From NCBI GenBank assembly GCA_034440635.1, contig JAOTON010002202.1, positions 434,001-498,000 on the forward strand: a stretch of DNA of 64,000 nucleotides. Direction: 5' to 3'. The first letter of the stretch is position 1, and each line of letters begins with the position of its first letter. Origin of the DNA: Lepas anatifera (Eukaryota; Arthropoda; Thecostraca; Lepadidae). The position numbers were made by a program, and so were the translations under genes. The notes beneath the pieces are model-generated. The model saw nothing but the letters and a program-made list of their open reading frames with translations, had not been told where the DNA came from and ran no database searches. Of this stretch, positions 23,205 through 35,868 are shown piece by piece.

Positions 23205-25640
23205 TTATTTGACAATGGAGCATGTAGGGTGGTGTGTCCTCTTTGTTTCGCCACAGGCACAGTAGGGAGATTTGACTGTTTGAACTGGGATTCGGGGTGA
23301 ATTCAATTTGCTTGTGCCAAGTCCCAGTCTAGCCAAGAGGTGATTATCTCTCTTTTGGCCCAAAGAGTAATAAAGTGGGGAAGAGGGATTCCCAAAAAGG
23401 TTTCTTATTTTGTTTTGGAATGTAGCTTTAGAAATAATTTCACGAATACTTGGGGGCAGCAGATACCATGTCATGACAGAAGTAAACAGAAATAATGTTT
23501 TGAATGCATGTCTTTTGTGTCGCGGCAATGCTATTTTTTCTGAATGTCTTTAAGTTCTAGGCAAGTTACTTTCTCCTAAAGGGGCTATTTAAAGGGTCAT
23601 GAAAAAGTACGTTTTTGTTTATTTTCTTTCGTGTCTCGAGGGATTCCCTCCCTAGGTCCGGAGTAAGGTCCCTGTCATTAGTCTAACGGCTCTATTCTAC
23701 AGTCGCTCAAGTCTTAGTTTGTTGTGTCCTGTGATGTGTCCGTCATAGATGATGTCGCAGTAGTCAAAGTGATGTCTAACGTATGTCGTGTAAGTTTGAT
23801 TCAGAATTGTTATTGGGAGAAACTGTTGTAAAGAGTAAATTAGGCTCAAAATTATATTTACTATTTTATTATTTGGTTCTCGTATTCTTTGAATTTCAAG
23901 TCATGAGAAAGAGTAATTCCTACGGGTGTTTCTAAAGAATGATATTTTTAAATATTCAGTAAAGTACTAGAAATCCTTCAATCAGTCCACAAACGCTCAT
24001 TTTAATGGTAAATTGTAGGACATTTTTCTATAAACATGTTCGATTTGAATCAAATATTTTCCCCGTCATAAATGTACTCAGAAAATGATGCAAGGAACAT
24101 GATATATGCCCGAAAATACTTGAGAACACGGAACTGGCAACACTCTAAAAGGCTTTACCACACAAGAATGGCACGTGAGCATGCACATCAAAAGCACAAG
24201 TTTTAGTAACATTACAAGTTTAAAGCTTTCGGCTCAAGCTCCATATGGCTCATTGGCTTACCTTCCATATGAATGACTGGATGCGGCGGGCACAGCGCAA
24301 ATATCTCACTGTTCACACAGAACAAGGGACATGAACCAATTGGGGATTGCTTGCTTGGACCCAAGCTTTCCTAGCTTGAGAGGCGTATTTTTATAATTGA
24401 TTAATTCCGAGGCAATTGCTGTGGACCGTGATGTACCACAGTGACGATATAATGTTTGCGGTGCCATTGGCGTGATACTTGTCACATGATACGCGTGATT
24501 TCTATTAAAATTTTTGATGAAGGCAGAATAGACGTATTTTCTACTCATTTTTAAGACTGTTTTGAACTAGCAAAATGAAAACAGCTATCAAAATACAAAA
24601 ATCGTAAATGTCCCAAAATTCGCTTTCGATTGATATGTAAATCATACCACAAAACCTATTTATAGCCGCATTATGACCAATTCAAAAATATTTCATTATG
24701 AACACCCTGTAGATGTTTGTGTTTTTGCACCACTGGTACAGGTTCTCCACCAAATGCAAGTTTTGAGACTTGTGCTGTTTTTTAAGGAAAAGTTTGCTGG
24801 ATTGTCTCAGTTGCGTTAGAGGTAATCAACCATTTTTGTCCGTAACTGTATATTCTGTCAAGGTTCGTCTGAAGATTGTTCTGGATGGAAAGGAATGAAT
24901 CGGTGGTAGGAACCGCGTACGTCAGCAAAACAAAGTATGTCGTGGGTCGTTTGTTTTGTCAGATAATTTAGATAGCGGAGGGAAAGGAGGGGGCCAACAA
25001 CAGATCCTTGAGGACAGCCTACATTTAGCGAAAGAGTGGATTAGTAAGAATTTTGTAAGTAAAAACGTTGTCTTTTGTCAGTAAGGTAGGAGGCGAGCCA
25101 GTCTAAAGCTGCAGTCAGTCCGAATTTACGTCTCATTTTCAGAGCCTCTAGGTCGATTTTGTCAAGGCAGCGCGAAATCACTGCAGATACACTGCAGTGA
25201 AATCTCGTCCCTGTCTAGTGATTCATTTCATGTATATGTCAAATAGAAAAGCTACATTTTTGTACCATGGTCAGAGCTGTTCCCGCTTTGTCGGTCTGTT
25301 AGAAGGCTGTTGTCTGACGAGTTTTTGTATATTTTCCGGAAAATCAACTTTCAGATACTTTGGATGAGCAGGAAAGAAGACTGATTGGCCTATAGCAGGA
25401 AATGTCAGATGGGGATCAATCATTTTGAAAAATTCAATTTAACATTGGTGAGTTTACATGCTGACGGGAAGATACCGAGCTGAAGAGATTTATTGAATAG
25501 TTCGTTAATGGGTCTGTGATAAGAGTTGCGGTTAGCTTTAAGAAATTATTTGGAATTTTGTCAGGTATTGTTGATTTATGGGGCTGTAACTTATTCAGTT
25601 CATGTAGCACATCACGTTCAGAGACCACGTGAAAGGTCGT
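23205..25640 (-). pseudogene. Decayed LINE reverse transcriptase (CR1/Jockey type)
   Basis: Read on the minus strand, pieces in several frames follow the order of a non-LTR retrotransposon ORF2. An early RT block, DVLHELNKLQPHKSTIPDKI, lies near 25600. ALDWLASYLTDKRQR lies near 25090. NVGCPQGSVVGPLL lies near 25010 and CFADV (the FADD box, last Asp lost) near 24940. The C-terminal region runs from 23528 to 23205, with RHAFKTLFLFTSVMTWYLLP, LLARLGLGTSKLN and the Cys cluster SPYCACGETKRTHH. Stops and frameshifts break it throughout, and the endonuclease half is missing (5' truncation). Its 5' end lies within about 10 bp of the donor site of the adjoining transmembrane exon. Confidence 0.88.
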
Positions 25641-25649
25641 TGGACGTAC

Positions 25650-25755
25650 CTGCGACAGCGGATGAGAAGAACCATAACCACGGCTCCAACCAGCGCTGAG
25701 AGAAGAGCCACACCAACGAGCAACGGCACCCAGGACACCGAGCTCTCCTCCTCCC
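25650..25755 (-). CDS. Candidate exon encoding a transmembrane segment
   Basis: On the minus strand the acceptor GACGTCTTCCCGCAG precedes the exon, and CGCTGTCGCAG followed by GTACGT ends it. The 106-nt exon starts in phase 1 (two bases complete a codon) and leaves two bases at its end. It reads EEESSVSWVPLLVGVALLSA, then LVGAVVMVLLIRCR. That is about 22 hydrophobic residues followed by Arg-Cys-Arg, a classic single-pass membrane anchor after an acidic ectodomain tail. G/C-rich codons differ from the A/T-rich surroundings, as expected for a real exon. The protein family is not identified. A cell-surface adhesion or receptor protein is an inference from this architecture. The exon's 5' edge is the first copy of the adjoining tandem array. 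Confidence 0.65.
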
Positions 25756-26548
25756 CTGCGGGAAGACGTCGGGTCAGACACGGCAGACCCAGGACACCGA
25801 GCTCTCCTCCTCCCCTGCGGAAGACGTCGGTCAGACACGGCAGACCCAGGACACCGAGCTCTCCTCCTCCCCTGCGGGAAAACGCCGGGTCAGACACGGC
25901 AGACCCAGGACACCGAGCTCTCCTCCTCCCCTGCGGGAAGACGTCGGGTCAGACACGGCAGACCCAGGACACCGAGCTCTCCTCCTCCCCTGCGGGAAGA
26001 CGTCGGGTCGACACGGCAGATCCAGGACACCGAGCTCTCCTCCTCCCCTGCGGGAAGACGTCGGGTCAGACACGGCAGACCCAGGACACCGAGCTCTCCT
26101 CCTCCCCTGCGGGAAGACGTCGGGTCAGACACAGCAGATCCAGGACACCGAGCTCTCCTCCTCCCTGCGGGAAGACGTCGGGTCAGACACGGCAGATCCA
26201 GGACACCGAGCTCTCCTCCTCCCCTGCGGGAAGACGTCGGGTCAGACACAGCAGATCCAGGACACCGAGCTCTCCTCCTCCCTGCGGAAGACGTCGGGTC
26301 AGACACGGCAGACCCAGGACACCGAGCTCTCCTCCTCCCCTGCGGGAAGACGTCGGGTCAGACACGGCAGACCCAGGACACCGAGCTCTCCTCCTCCCCT
26401 GCGGGAAGACGTCGGGTCAGACACGGCAGACCCAGGACACCGAGCTCTCCTCCTCCCCTGCGGGAAGACGTCGGGTCAGACACGGCAGACCCAGGACACC
26501 GAGCTCTCCTCCCCTGCGGGAAGACGTCGGGTCAGACACGGCAGGTCC
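25733..26548. repeat. 59-bp tandem array, ~14 copies, carrying a 3' splice site
   Basis: About fourteen highly similar units of 59 bp (some 57-58 bp), each with GACACCGAGCTCTCCTCC followed by CCTGCGGGAAGACGTC. On the minus strand every unit holds the intron end and first ~26 bases of the transmembrane exon: GACGTCTTCCCGCAG, then GGGAGGAGGAGAGCTCGG. The unit at 25733-25790 continues into the real exon. The others form a ladder of potential acceptors upstream. Long overlapping open frames on both strands are by-products. Confidence 0.9.
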
Positions 26549-26567
26549 AGTCCATCACAAATAACCA

Positions 26568-26745
26568 GTAACGGATTCAAGGGGGAGAGGTTAAAACGGT
26601 CTTTGCCTCCGAAACCACCTCCGATTTTTTTCACATTTTTGCAGTTTTTCTTCAAAAGCTATATGGTTTTCACGATTTTGGGCTCCGTTGCCCCCCCCCC
26701 ATCCTTCCCCAAAACCATTGGCCTGAATCCCGCCCTGGGTACAAC
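26568..26745. mobile_element. Probable MITE with CAG...GGATTCA ends
   Basis: The left end CAGTAACGGATTCAAGGGGG and the reverse complement of the right end, CAGGGCGGGATTCAGG, resemble the hAT-type termini elsewhere in the window. No good target duplication was found, so this is less certain. Confidence 0.5.
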
Positions 26746-28640
26746 GCACCAAGCGCTCCTTGTCCCGTTCAACCAGACGTTATGTAAGACTAGGTGTGTT
26801 CCAAGAACTAAGGCGAGATGGAAATGGTCTTGCTGCACATCACGATCATTTTAAAGGGTCATAGATAAGGCCATAGTCAAAATCGTAAAGTTATAAAAGG
26901 GCAGGAATCGAAATGGAGTTTACCGTTCGATTTTATTGTACAGTTTAGTATCCTTGAAAACCATAAGCATGTATTTTTCTGATTTGTTCGTCGTGCTATT
27001 CTTATTTTTATATACTTTTGATAGCGTGCTCCTCAAATGCATATTGCACCACACGTTGAAAACCTTTAGTAGGCTTCGAAACGCAAAGAAACTTAAGAGC
27101 TCTGCAAAGCCCAGACCACTGTAAAAATACTGTAGGCGTCCGGTTCGTTTTGTCCAGATGGACGGTTTTTCAAACACTCTAGACTATCCAAGGTATTTCA
27201 TATGTTTCAGCACGGTCAGGGAACAACTCTATGTGTTCGCACAGACAGACACCCTCTCCGCGAGCCAATAGTTTGTGATCTATCGGTACGGTTGCTGGAC
27301 AAGCGCGTCCCCCATACGCCTTGGACGACGCAGGTTCCCCGATTTCGCGGGCCCGGTGGAGCAGGGGACTTCTCCGGCAACCCCTAGTGCGACCGTAGCC
27401 CCACTGTGTGCAGTCAGGATCCGCTGAAGGCCCGAGCATGCCCGTGGTCCCAATAGCAAGGGAGGAGTCAGCTGGTCCGCAGGACTCCAGTGTCAGAGCG
27501 AACACTATGGGTTCTACTGTCATTTCCTGATTTGGCCACATTCGAGGAAACAGCTGCCAGAGGTCAGCTATAATCCAGAGACCTTCCATACTAAGCCGTG
27601 GTGCGTTCCTATAGTCGTTTTGTGCAAGGATTATTGCAATTTACTGTTTTGAAGGCACATAATCTTACGGATAATTGGAGAGGAGTGTCTCGTCTTTATC
27701 CTGCGTATCTGCTGACCGGCGATTGATTGTAATCTGTTTTAATCTGCTTTGGAATCGAAATTAAGGACACGTGAATCTGGAATTGATTAACTCTGCTAAG
27801 CAAGGATAGATATCTTTCGGTCCTTCCGAGCTATATTATTTGGTGAGTGCAGAAATGCACAATCCAATGAGGTTTCAATGTGCACAGTCATAAGAAATAA
27901 ACATATTTTTCAAAGCCAAATTTACACCTTTAGCCCAAAATAATTGGTGATAGCTCTGTTTAGTGGCCAATCCAGAACACTATTGCAAGGGTGGCTAAAA
28001 GGGCTAGGGGGCTATAAAATCTCTGATATTTCGGAGGCCTGAGCCACTCTAGCCTCTCTTGTACCCGCCACAGTCACTGATTCACAGCCATCGGGACGTC
28101 TCTGGATTTAACTGATATATCAAATTATATTCTGGTACATAGTTTCAACTTGTAACTCTACCCATGCTCATGATTTAACCATGAACTGCCAATGTATTTC
28201 AATACAATGACATTCATTGACTAACTTATCATGTTGGCTGGAGCATATGCAAGGACTGACGTCAGTAAATGTGAAGCTTAAATATGTGAGGACTCTAAAA
28301 CGTGTCAAAAAATGTTTGACCATATCAGACACAGACTGTCCTATACCTTGTTGCCTGTATAGCATGCTGCCTAGTACGTCCAATCCCTGTATAAATCTCG
28401 GAGCACGTTCAGCCAAGGATCTATCCCCGAGACTCATACAAACAAGTAAACTCCTCTACGTCCATCACCGATGTTTCTTGTTGGAAATTTCCTACCGGTA
28501 AACAAGTCATTCGCTGCACCTCAGAGTAAAGGTAGTACTTTTTTAAATGAATATGTCGACCATCTAGTTGTGACACTCTGTGTCTTGCAGCGTGTGCTCA
28601 CTGACAGTTCAGAAATTTGAGCGGGGCAGTTCTGTAGTGT
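26746..28640. other. No recognised gene; one long minus-strand frame
   Basis: The minus strand at 27589-27179 is open for 136 codons in moderately G/C-rich sequence (starting MEGLWIIADLWQLFPRMW). It could be an exon, but I see no family motif and no matched splice sites. Near 27962-28072 there is another MITE-like stretch, with TAGTGGCCAATCCAG at its left and CTTGTACCCGCCACA at its right. The rest is unique A/T-rich sequence. Confidence 0.3.
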
Positions 28641-29040
28641 TTACCATGAGCCGGGGCCGTAGTGATCACGTGAGCAGGGCAGCTCTCTGTGTTCACTATT
28701 AGCGGGGTAGCTCTCTCAGTGTTCACCATGATCGGGGGACCTATCAGTGTTCCTTACGAGCTGAGCGGCTCTCTCAGTGTTCACCATGAGCGGGGGACCT
28801 GTCGTTTCCGTACGAGGGGGGAATTTTTCGTGACCACTATGAGCGGGCAGCTCTCAGTGTTCACCATGAGCGGGGAGACCTGTAGTGTTCCGTACGAGCG
28901 GAGCATCTCTCAGTGCCACTATGAGCGGGCAGCTCTCTCAGTGTTCCCCATGAGCGGGGGAGACCTGTCAGTGTTCCGTACGAGCGGAGCAGCTCTCTCA
29001 GTGACCACTATGAGCGGGGCAGCTCTCTCGGTGTTCACTG
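28640..29040. repeat. Minisatellite of ~36-bp units in ~110-bp triplets
   Basis: Three related subunits alternate: GTTCACCATGAGCGGGGGAC, then GTTCCGTACGAGCGGAGCAG, then GACCACTATGAGCGGGGCAG, each followed by CTCTCTCAGT-like spacers. It borders a coding-like minus-strand segment at 29039-29148, as the arrays near 25.7, 39 and 54 kb border theirs. Confidence 0.85.
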
Positions 29041-29148
29041 ACAGCTCAGGGGCGTCAATCGGATCGGCGTTTGCAACGGTTCTCGGAGCTTGTTCATCGC
29101 TGGCATCAGCGCTATCCCGCCGATCATGAAGGCTGCAACACTTGCCTT
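29039..29148 (-). CDS. Weak candidate exon beside a minisatellite
   Basis: After a minus-strand acceptor (GACTTTGGCAG) an open frame reads GKCCSLHDRRDSADASDEQA, then PRTVANADPIDAPELS. It can end at TGTCA followed by GTGAAC. GTGAAC recurs in the adjoining minisatellite after CTCATG. The residues are charged and soluble-looking. Another frame gives a hydrophobic reading (ASVAAFMIGGIALMPAM), and the plus strand is open as well, so the coding strand is not certain. Confidence 0.22.
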
Positions 29149-29159
29149 CTGCCAAAGTC

Positions 29160-30655
29160 AGTAAGACGAGCCTTAACGCTAGGCTGGTTATTCAGTCATA
29201 CTTGATATGTCGCGCTCATCATCATCATGTTTGACGCCAAGAACAGTCGACCGACATGCGAACGACGTTCCTGGCCTGGCATTCACAGGAGGGTGTTAAG
29301 GTCATTTACCTACAATGCTTCCTGAACTTTTTTCCGTTGGGACTTAAGGATGAGGTGTATATCATGTTCGTATAGAGGAATACTTTATGCAACATAATAA
29401 TGTTAGCTACCTTTTGCCAGGTCGATGGGACTCACTCTTGGCTTCAAGCTGGTTTTTCTTTGTTCAAGCAAAAAATTTCACAAAACTAGTCAGCTTCTAG
29501 AAGGCTTATGTGTACAAAGATCGATAAATCGGTGTCTGAAAGACTTTGAAATAATAATTCAAATGGTAAAAGTAAACATGTATGAAGCTGTTTATCACCA
29601 TGTTGACCAATCCAAGACGAGGTCGGCGCCAGTCGGTTGATGCCGAGGTATGGACATGGGTGTTGCGTGTGGTCGCCTCGTCTCCCGCGATACTCTTATT
29701 TCACGGTCGCCTGCTATAGTCTGCGACATGGCTGCTCCAGGGATCTAAAGGCCGAACTATTTCCGAATTGGTGGTGTCTTTTTGTCTTGCCTGTACTAAA
29801 AGGAAGTTTGATTTGAAGACCTATCGGTACAGAAGTGCCATCAATAGCCAATTTTTTTGTTGTTGAAAATATAGTCGATTGCAGAATTATATAAGCCCTT
29901 TTCTTTATCGAAGTTAGCTGTGACGAATTAAACAGTTTCTTCCACGTGCAATTAAGGATAATTTATTCCAGAAGTTTTGTGTATTATCCCACGACTTGTG
30001 AGACAAAATTACCAGGATAATGAGGCTCCCTAGAATGTTGTCTGGCATATTCTTAAGCTACTGACTGTTTTGTTTTTTAATTGATGAATCCAATGGAAAA
30101 ACATGCCAGATTTTCTGCGTCGAATTTGGACGGTCGTCCGCTAAGGTCAGCCGACTGGCCTTGCTGTGAGCTGAGCGCCGAACTTCTCCAAGCCGCCAGT
30201 GCTACCAATACATGAGTGCTGGAACAATTGGCAAGACTTGACTGCTGTATCTTTTTCAGCCACAAGTATACAACAAGATATGTATCACGGGTTTTATGTT
30301 TAGCACCTACTAAAAGAGAGAAATATGGAAAATAAACGGAAGCCAACAGAGTAGAGGCTAACTTACAAGGAATTCAAAGGCCTCTCCGGAAGATCAAAGG
30401 AAAAACAAATCACGCCTGAGTGGAAAACTATGCAGGTATTTAGAGGATCCGTATAATGACATCGACAATGTACCGCAGACATGGAGGATTATGTTTGTAT
30501 GGGCCTAGCTGGATGCTTTTACCGAGGCATCTCGCACACTCGGCATGCCTACATAAAACCTCACGATGGAAACTCCTTGGAATTTCGATAAGCAGTACGG
30601 ATCCCTATTTATTTTCGCAAGTCGCGAGCCTGAAGTAATAGATGATAATCACTCG
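29160..30655. other. Nothing recognised
   Basis: Unique sequence without repeats or known protein motifs. Short frames at 29425-29640 (plus) and 30077-30346 (minus) lack features. Confidence 0.5.
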
Positions 30656-31380
30656 ATGATAATAAATCGATTCGGGCCCGGACGGCACAGTAACGGCGGC
30701 GGCTCCGGTTTCAGGCGGCCCGCCACCGCCGGCCGGCCGGCCCGAAGGCGGCCGCTCAGTGGGTATTGCAAGCTAAGCCGCACGATCGGCGACTGACCTC
30801 CGCTGGCACGACATGGACCGGCGGTGCCTGCTCCGAGCACTACACGGACCCGGAATGTGACACAACATCCAATCCATCACATTGTCGGAACAGTTCAGCG
30901 ATACACTGCTGCAGTTCAAGAGACTGGAGCCTAACTGAAAAAATATAATTTGTGGCTTACGGTAAGAACACTTCTCGCTCGATCTTATTCAATTTTTTCA
31001 CCACCACATCGTAGAAAAAGTCTTGCAATTTCAGCACTTTGTACTAAAAATCGATAAGTGCACTATCCGCGATAAGCACGGCCGGCGACGGCGGCGGCCG
31101 GCCGGTGTGGGACGTGTTCTGGCTGCTCAGTATACAGGCCGAGGGGCTTATCAGTCTGGACGGAGTTGTGCGGCCCCTCCCCGGTCCAGCTCCGGCTGCA
31201 CCGGCTGGTATGCCACAGCGCGGCCCTCCGACAGGCCCATCTGTTTGACACACTCGATCGCAACAGAACGGCCTCCAAAGCCTCCTAATCGCGACCGACG
31301 ACGTACGAGTGCAGGCGCCGTTCAGAGCGGGCCGCTGCAGAGCCGCTTAAAAAGGCACACCGCTGCGGATTTTTCTGGGA
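30656..31380. other. G/C-rich islands (possible promoter or exon region)
   Basis: Two CpG-dense blocks (30670-30860 and 31075-31370) stand out from A/T-rich surroundings. They contain GCCGGCCGGCC-type tracts and CGATCG. Open frames exist on both strands but none is recognisable. A TATA-less promoter or 5' exon is possible. The sequence alone does not decide. Confidence 0.3.
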
Positions 31381-31463
31381 GGTGAAGGACGTTGGAGTCC
31401 ATCATGCCACGGAAAGTAAAAATACTGTATCATACACTTTATGGGCAAGTGTAGTTGATTTTT

Positions 31464-31490
31464 CTCCACTTTGCGCTGTGCAAAGTGGAG
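31464..31490. other. Perfect 11-bp stem-loop
   Basis: CTCCACTTTGC, loop GCTGT, GCAAAGTGGAG. Intergenic. It does not match the histone 3' stem-loop consensus. Confidence 0.6.
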
Positions 31491-34400
31491 CGATTGTACA
31501 TTGAACAAAGCGATTATCGCCATCGCATGGCCCTGTGTGGAAAACCGATTATCCGCATTTTGTCAGGTGGTAAACCTTTTTCGTCGTTAATTTTTTGAGA
31601 GGAGCCAATGTCTCGAAGACCAGGACGGGGATTATCAACTTTCGTACTTATTGCTTGCCAAAGGATCCGATAAATAAGTGATTTTATGCGCGAGTTTTAT
31701 ACCTGATTATCCAAAATTTGAATTTTGTTATAGTTCCACTGAGATTTAACTCGCGCATAGGAAGGAGTGAAGGTAGAATCTACCTGCTTATTTGCGAGAG
31801 TTTCACAAGTGCTTAAAAACAGAAGGTGATTAGATGCACTCCTAAAGCTCAGACTACTTATGAAATTAACAACAAAAACTCTGAAGTTAGAATTGCCTAT
31901 TCCACTCCATAGAATACGAGTGGACACAGTAACGCTCTATATCCCTTGGCATTCACTAAAACGGTGAATACTGACAGATTGTAATCGGCACACAGGACAA
32001 ATTTAAACCAATATCGATTGGCTGGAACTCTGCCTCAGACTCAGTTTAGGCGTGTTAAGCTCCTCGCCAGAGAGACAAGCCAGAGCACTCGTGGCTGCTG
32101 AGATACCAGGAGGGAGTTTTACCTTGTCTTCGCAGCGCGTTTCCTCCCGGACAAGAAAAAGTCTTGGAGCTTTACGACGCGCCAGCTACTGAAGCCACAT
32201 GGCGTAGCCTCGTGATTCTTCAGATGTGCAGTTTTTATCTCCAGCTTCACAGTACATGAAGTAACTGTGAGCAGTTTCAGACTCCAATGCTGTGAAATTA
32301 AAGAGAGGTGCATACTCTATCAATCGGCACACTTCTTAGGTTTCCAACACAAGTTTATTATCTCATTCAAATTTTCAAACTGAAGCTGTATTTAATATCA
32401 CAGATCTCTCCACAATTCCCTATGATATAACGTGCTTTATATAGTGTCTGATAATGTCCGCACAAATCTGCAACATACTGTTCAATTAAACTCCTTTGTC
32501 ATCGTGTCAAAGAGGAAATGTACAAAGAAACTCAGAAAAAAACATTACGTTGGCAGCATTAGAACGTAGACGGGAGGGGTCAGGCTTGTGACAGAGTCTG
32601 GCAGATTGCGCAGTCTTAGATGAGACTGGTCGGATTACGGCCACGCACTCCCCCACAAAGACAACTGAATCGTCTTAGTGGGCGTCCTGCCAACTTCAGA
32701 CCGACCGCCACAGTGGAAAGTTGTGAAATTGTCAGAGAAAAGTCATCACCTCCTTTGCCAGCATGTCTTGTGGACACCGCGCAGAGCAGCTCTGACATAG
32801 ACTTGATGCACATTTAGTTGAAGCTGGCGCGACTGAGCTTCGGTGTACCAAATGCACATACAAAATCCGTTATTGATAGCCCCTTAAATTTCAGAAATTG
32901 AAACTAATGATTTTGAACCATGTCGTTTCCCTAACCGTTAAAGATATCAAACTCCTTATGCTGATACGAGCCTAGAATTACCTAAACCCGCCCCTAGTCG
33001 ATATTTTCGCGAACTTCAGTGATCTGAGATAAAAAATTGCCGATAATTTTGTATTAGTGCCCAGCTCTGACGCGACTGATGAAACCCTAAGGTGAGCTTT
33101 AGCTAATATTCTAGAATGTGCACATACAGGTCTAACATGTAATTTTCCATTCATCCCGGTCTGCGATGTAGATTTCTCCCACCTGAATGATTCTGAGACA
33201 GAGAAGACAAATGTAGATTCTGGACAGCTCATCTCAACTGCGCCATTGCTTTTCACGTTTTCGACTCCATTTTTCCATAACATTGAGTTTTAATTGTACG
33301 CCCTCACCACTTATTCTATTCCAAAGCTGCTTGTAGTTTATTATGTGGGGGCACAAAACCGATCTAATTTACCGGCGTTGGTAAGCTCATTCTGCTAGCA
33401 GTGCTAGCTTTGAACGCTGAAGGCGTGTGTCATGTTCAAAACACCTGCTTCAATGGCCATTTGGCGGTTTAGCGCACTAGTGCGGGTGCATTTAAGACAA
33501 TTGCGCAGCCATAATTACAGGCACTGCAGTTTGTGTGATGAATGCTATGGAAGTGCTGTTTGTGTTTGATTTGTGATCCGGTGGAGACCACTGTGCGGCT
33601 GCAGTGTGTTGGTGCGCCCATGTGATAAGCCGTTTACGCCAATTAAATGGCCGCAATTGTGCCTCAATTGTCTGCGGCCAGACCACAAACTGTTCTACCA
33701 ACGTGTGCACAGTTCTTGGGAGCTAATGTGAGAACAAGCTGCACTCACGAACGCCTCAGGTAGCAGCCCGGCGCCCTAACTAAATCAGAGCTATTATTTA
33801 GATCAGGCCGAAAAAGATTGATTATTGCTGCTGACCTGGCAGATGCAATTGTCTCCGTGCATGTGTGTTGGGGCTAGTTTATGCTTGCCGCTGCCCGCAC
33901 CGCTTCAGCCAGTGTACTGAAAATTCAGCTGACTACTGAGCCGAACTTTCCTCAATTTCGACACAGTGTCATACGTAGATTCCAAATATATCTGTAAAAT
34001 CTGCATTTGTTCCCTATTTTTGTAGCCTTGAATTTGCAATAAAAATGCACTTGCAGCTAACTTCAGTAGCTCCAAAGTAAAACTATAAAGTATGGTATCT
34101 TTCAACGAGGGCTCAAGGAGGAATTCAACGCAATTACATATTTATTTACATTTGTACTGCGGCTATCGATTTTTTTTAACAAAAAGTATGCTATAAGTTT
34201 AACATGTAACCCAATGGTACAGTTCCTGATTACTCTGTGCTGCCGGTACGGTGGTAGTCGTTCCTTTGAAGATCAACAACAAAACTAGTTTCCTGAAGCA
34301 TATCCTTAGTAAAAACCGAAATAACTATAGAAATAACTGCTGAAGCTTATAGCGTAATAGACAAGATAGATAAACACTTCATTTTCAGACTCAGGGTCCC

Positions 34401-35864
34401 AATCCACACTTACATTCACTCACACAACATACATCACAGACTCGCAACTTAATGCGTTGTACATAGTTTGACTCTTCATGACTTCTGCAGATTTCAATGC
34501 AAACATAGATCAGCATTAATTATGGATTGAACCATTCATTTTATAGAGATACGCATGCCTCGACTGAACGAATACATTCCTTTGCATTACAGGAAATTAA
34601 AGCTTCCATTCACAAACATGAATGATGCGCTAGAATATTTGGCATAACCAAGGACCATTCCCGGGGCATTATTGTAAAAAAAACGGAACATTTCACCCAA
34701 TATAGCTGCTCTGACGGTATTTTTATCATAACACATCGTCGACAAAGAGTCAGAATAACCTGCAGTACTTATTTCGTAACAAATACGAGAGTATGAGTCA
34801 AGAGTATACAAGAGTCAAGGGTATGCCAGTACTATGACACGGGGGACAACGTCGCTTCTGATTTAAGCATTTCCACGGAAAGCCCGTCTCAGAGTATGTA
34901 TTTAGTCACAAGGGGGGTGTTCAAGTTCCCGATTCTGCTGAGGCGTCATAGGTACCTAGTAAAATACTCTTTTTGGGAAGTTATCTTCATCGGCTGTATA
35001 TCAAAATTTTCTGTTTGTCCTCGATCTAAGCACAAGGAACCCAAGCTTGAAAGTATAATTGTATGACATGCATAAACGGGATGCAGATTGTGCGTGCCAC
35101 TTATTCCGTTGATAAGTTTGAAGTACATTACGTCACATCCCCAATTTATGCTGCCTGGGTCCGATCTTGTTCTCCTCTTCAAGCATATGACCCCGACAGG
35201 CCATCCAAACACAGCGGTACAGTCTTTGGCATGACGATCTGTAATATAAAACTAATTTAGATGTCAGTTTGACCTTAAAACCCTAGTAGTTCTATTGAAA
35301 ATGTAAATTTTCTGAAACAAAAACACACAAGAACCATTGCGCCAGCGGCATCCTATGCTCTAAGTTGAAATAAACTTTATAGTACTGTTATGACAGCGCA
35401 GTCGTCACACATTATTGGTTCAGCTGAAACCAGCTTTGGCCTGAGTTACCGATGCCAGACATGGATTTCTGGAAAATTCAACGTCAAATGTTCAGATGTT
35501 ACAGCATCTCTCGAGTTCAGCAAATGACAAAAATATACTTTCATGGAAGGTTCCGTGGAAAGAGACCAGATTTCATATCAACAACAAAAGTAAATACACT
35601 AGGCCAGTGATGAGTCCATGAGCAAATGTGATGGAAAGCTGCAGCTTACAAAAGAGAGTGTCAAACAGGAGTTTCGTGGATAACATATTTTGGATATACA
35701 TGTGAGGCTATAGCAGGCTCAAGAAGATAAAATTGTTTTTCAATATTTGCATAATTTGTCTTTATTGTTATGCTGGTTGAGGGGAAGATATAGCGTCTGG
35801 CTGCTAATATAATTTTGAACACGATTTCATTCAGCCTATGTTTAATTTAAAACTCGATCCGAAC
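31491..35864. other. No recognised gene; possible regulatory island at 33.5-33.9 kb
   Basis: No protein family was found in 4.4 kb. The 33480-33880 stretch is unlike its surroundings. It is balanced in composition and rich in homeodomain-like AATTA and E-box-like CAATTG motifs (CCAATTAAATGGCCGCAATT and TGCCTCAATTGTCTGCGGCC). That suggests a conserved regulatory element, by inference only. The rest is unique A/T-rich sequence with short chance frames. Confidence 0.3.
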
Positions 35865-35868
35865 TTAA

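Noticed and set aside
25629..26564. A 311-codon plus-strand frame as a repetitive protein gene
   Set aside because: It is entirely explained by the 59-bp tandem array. The minus-strand splice-site reading accounts better for the unit boundaries.
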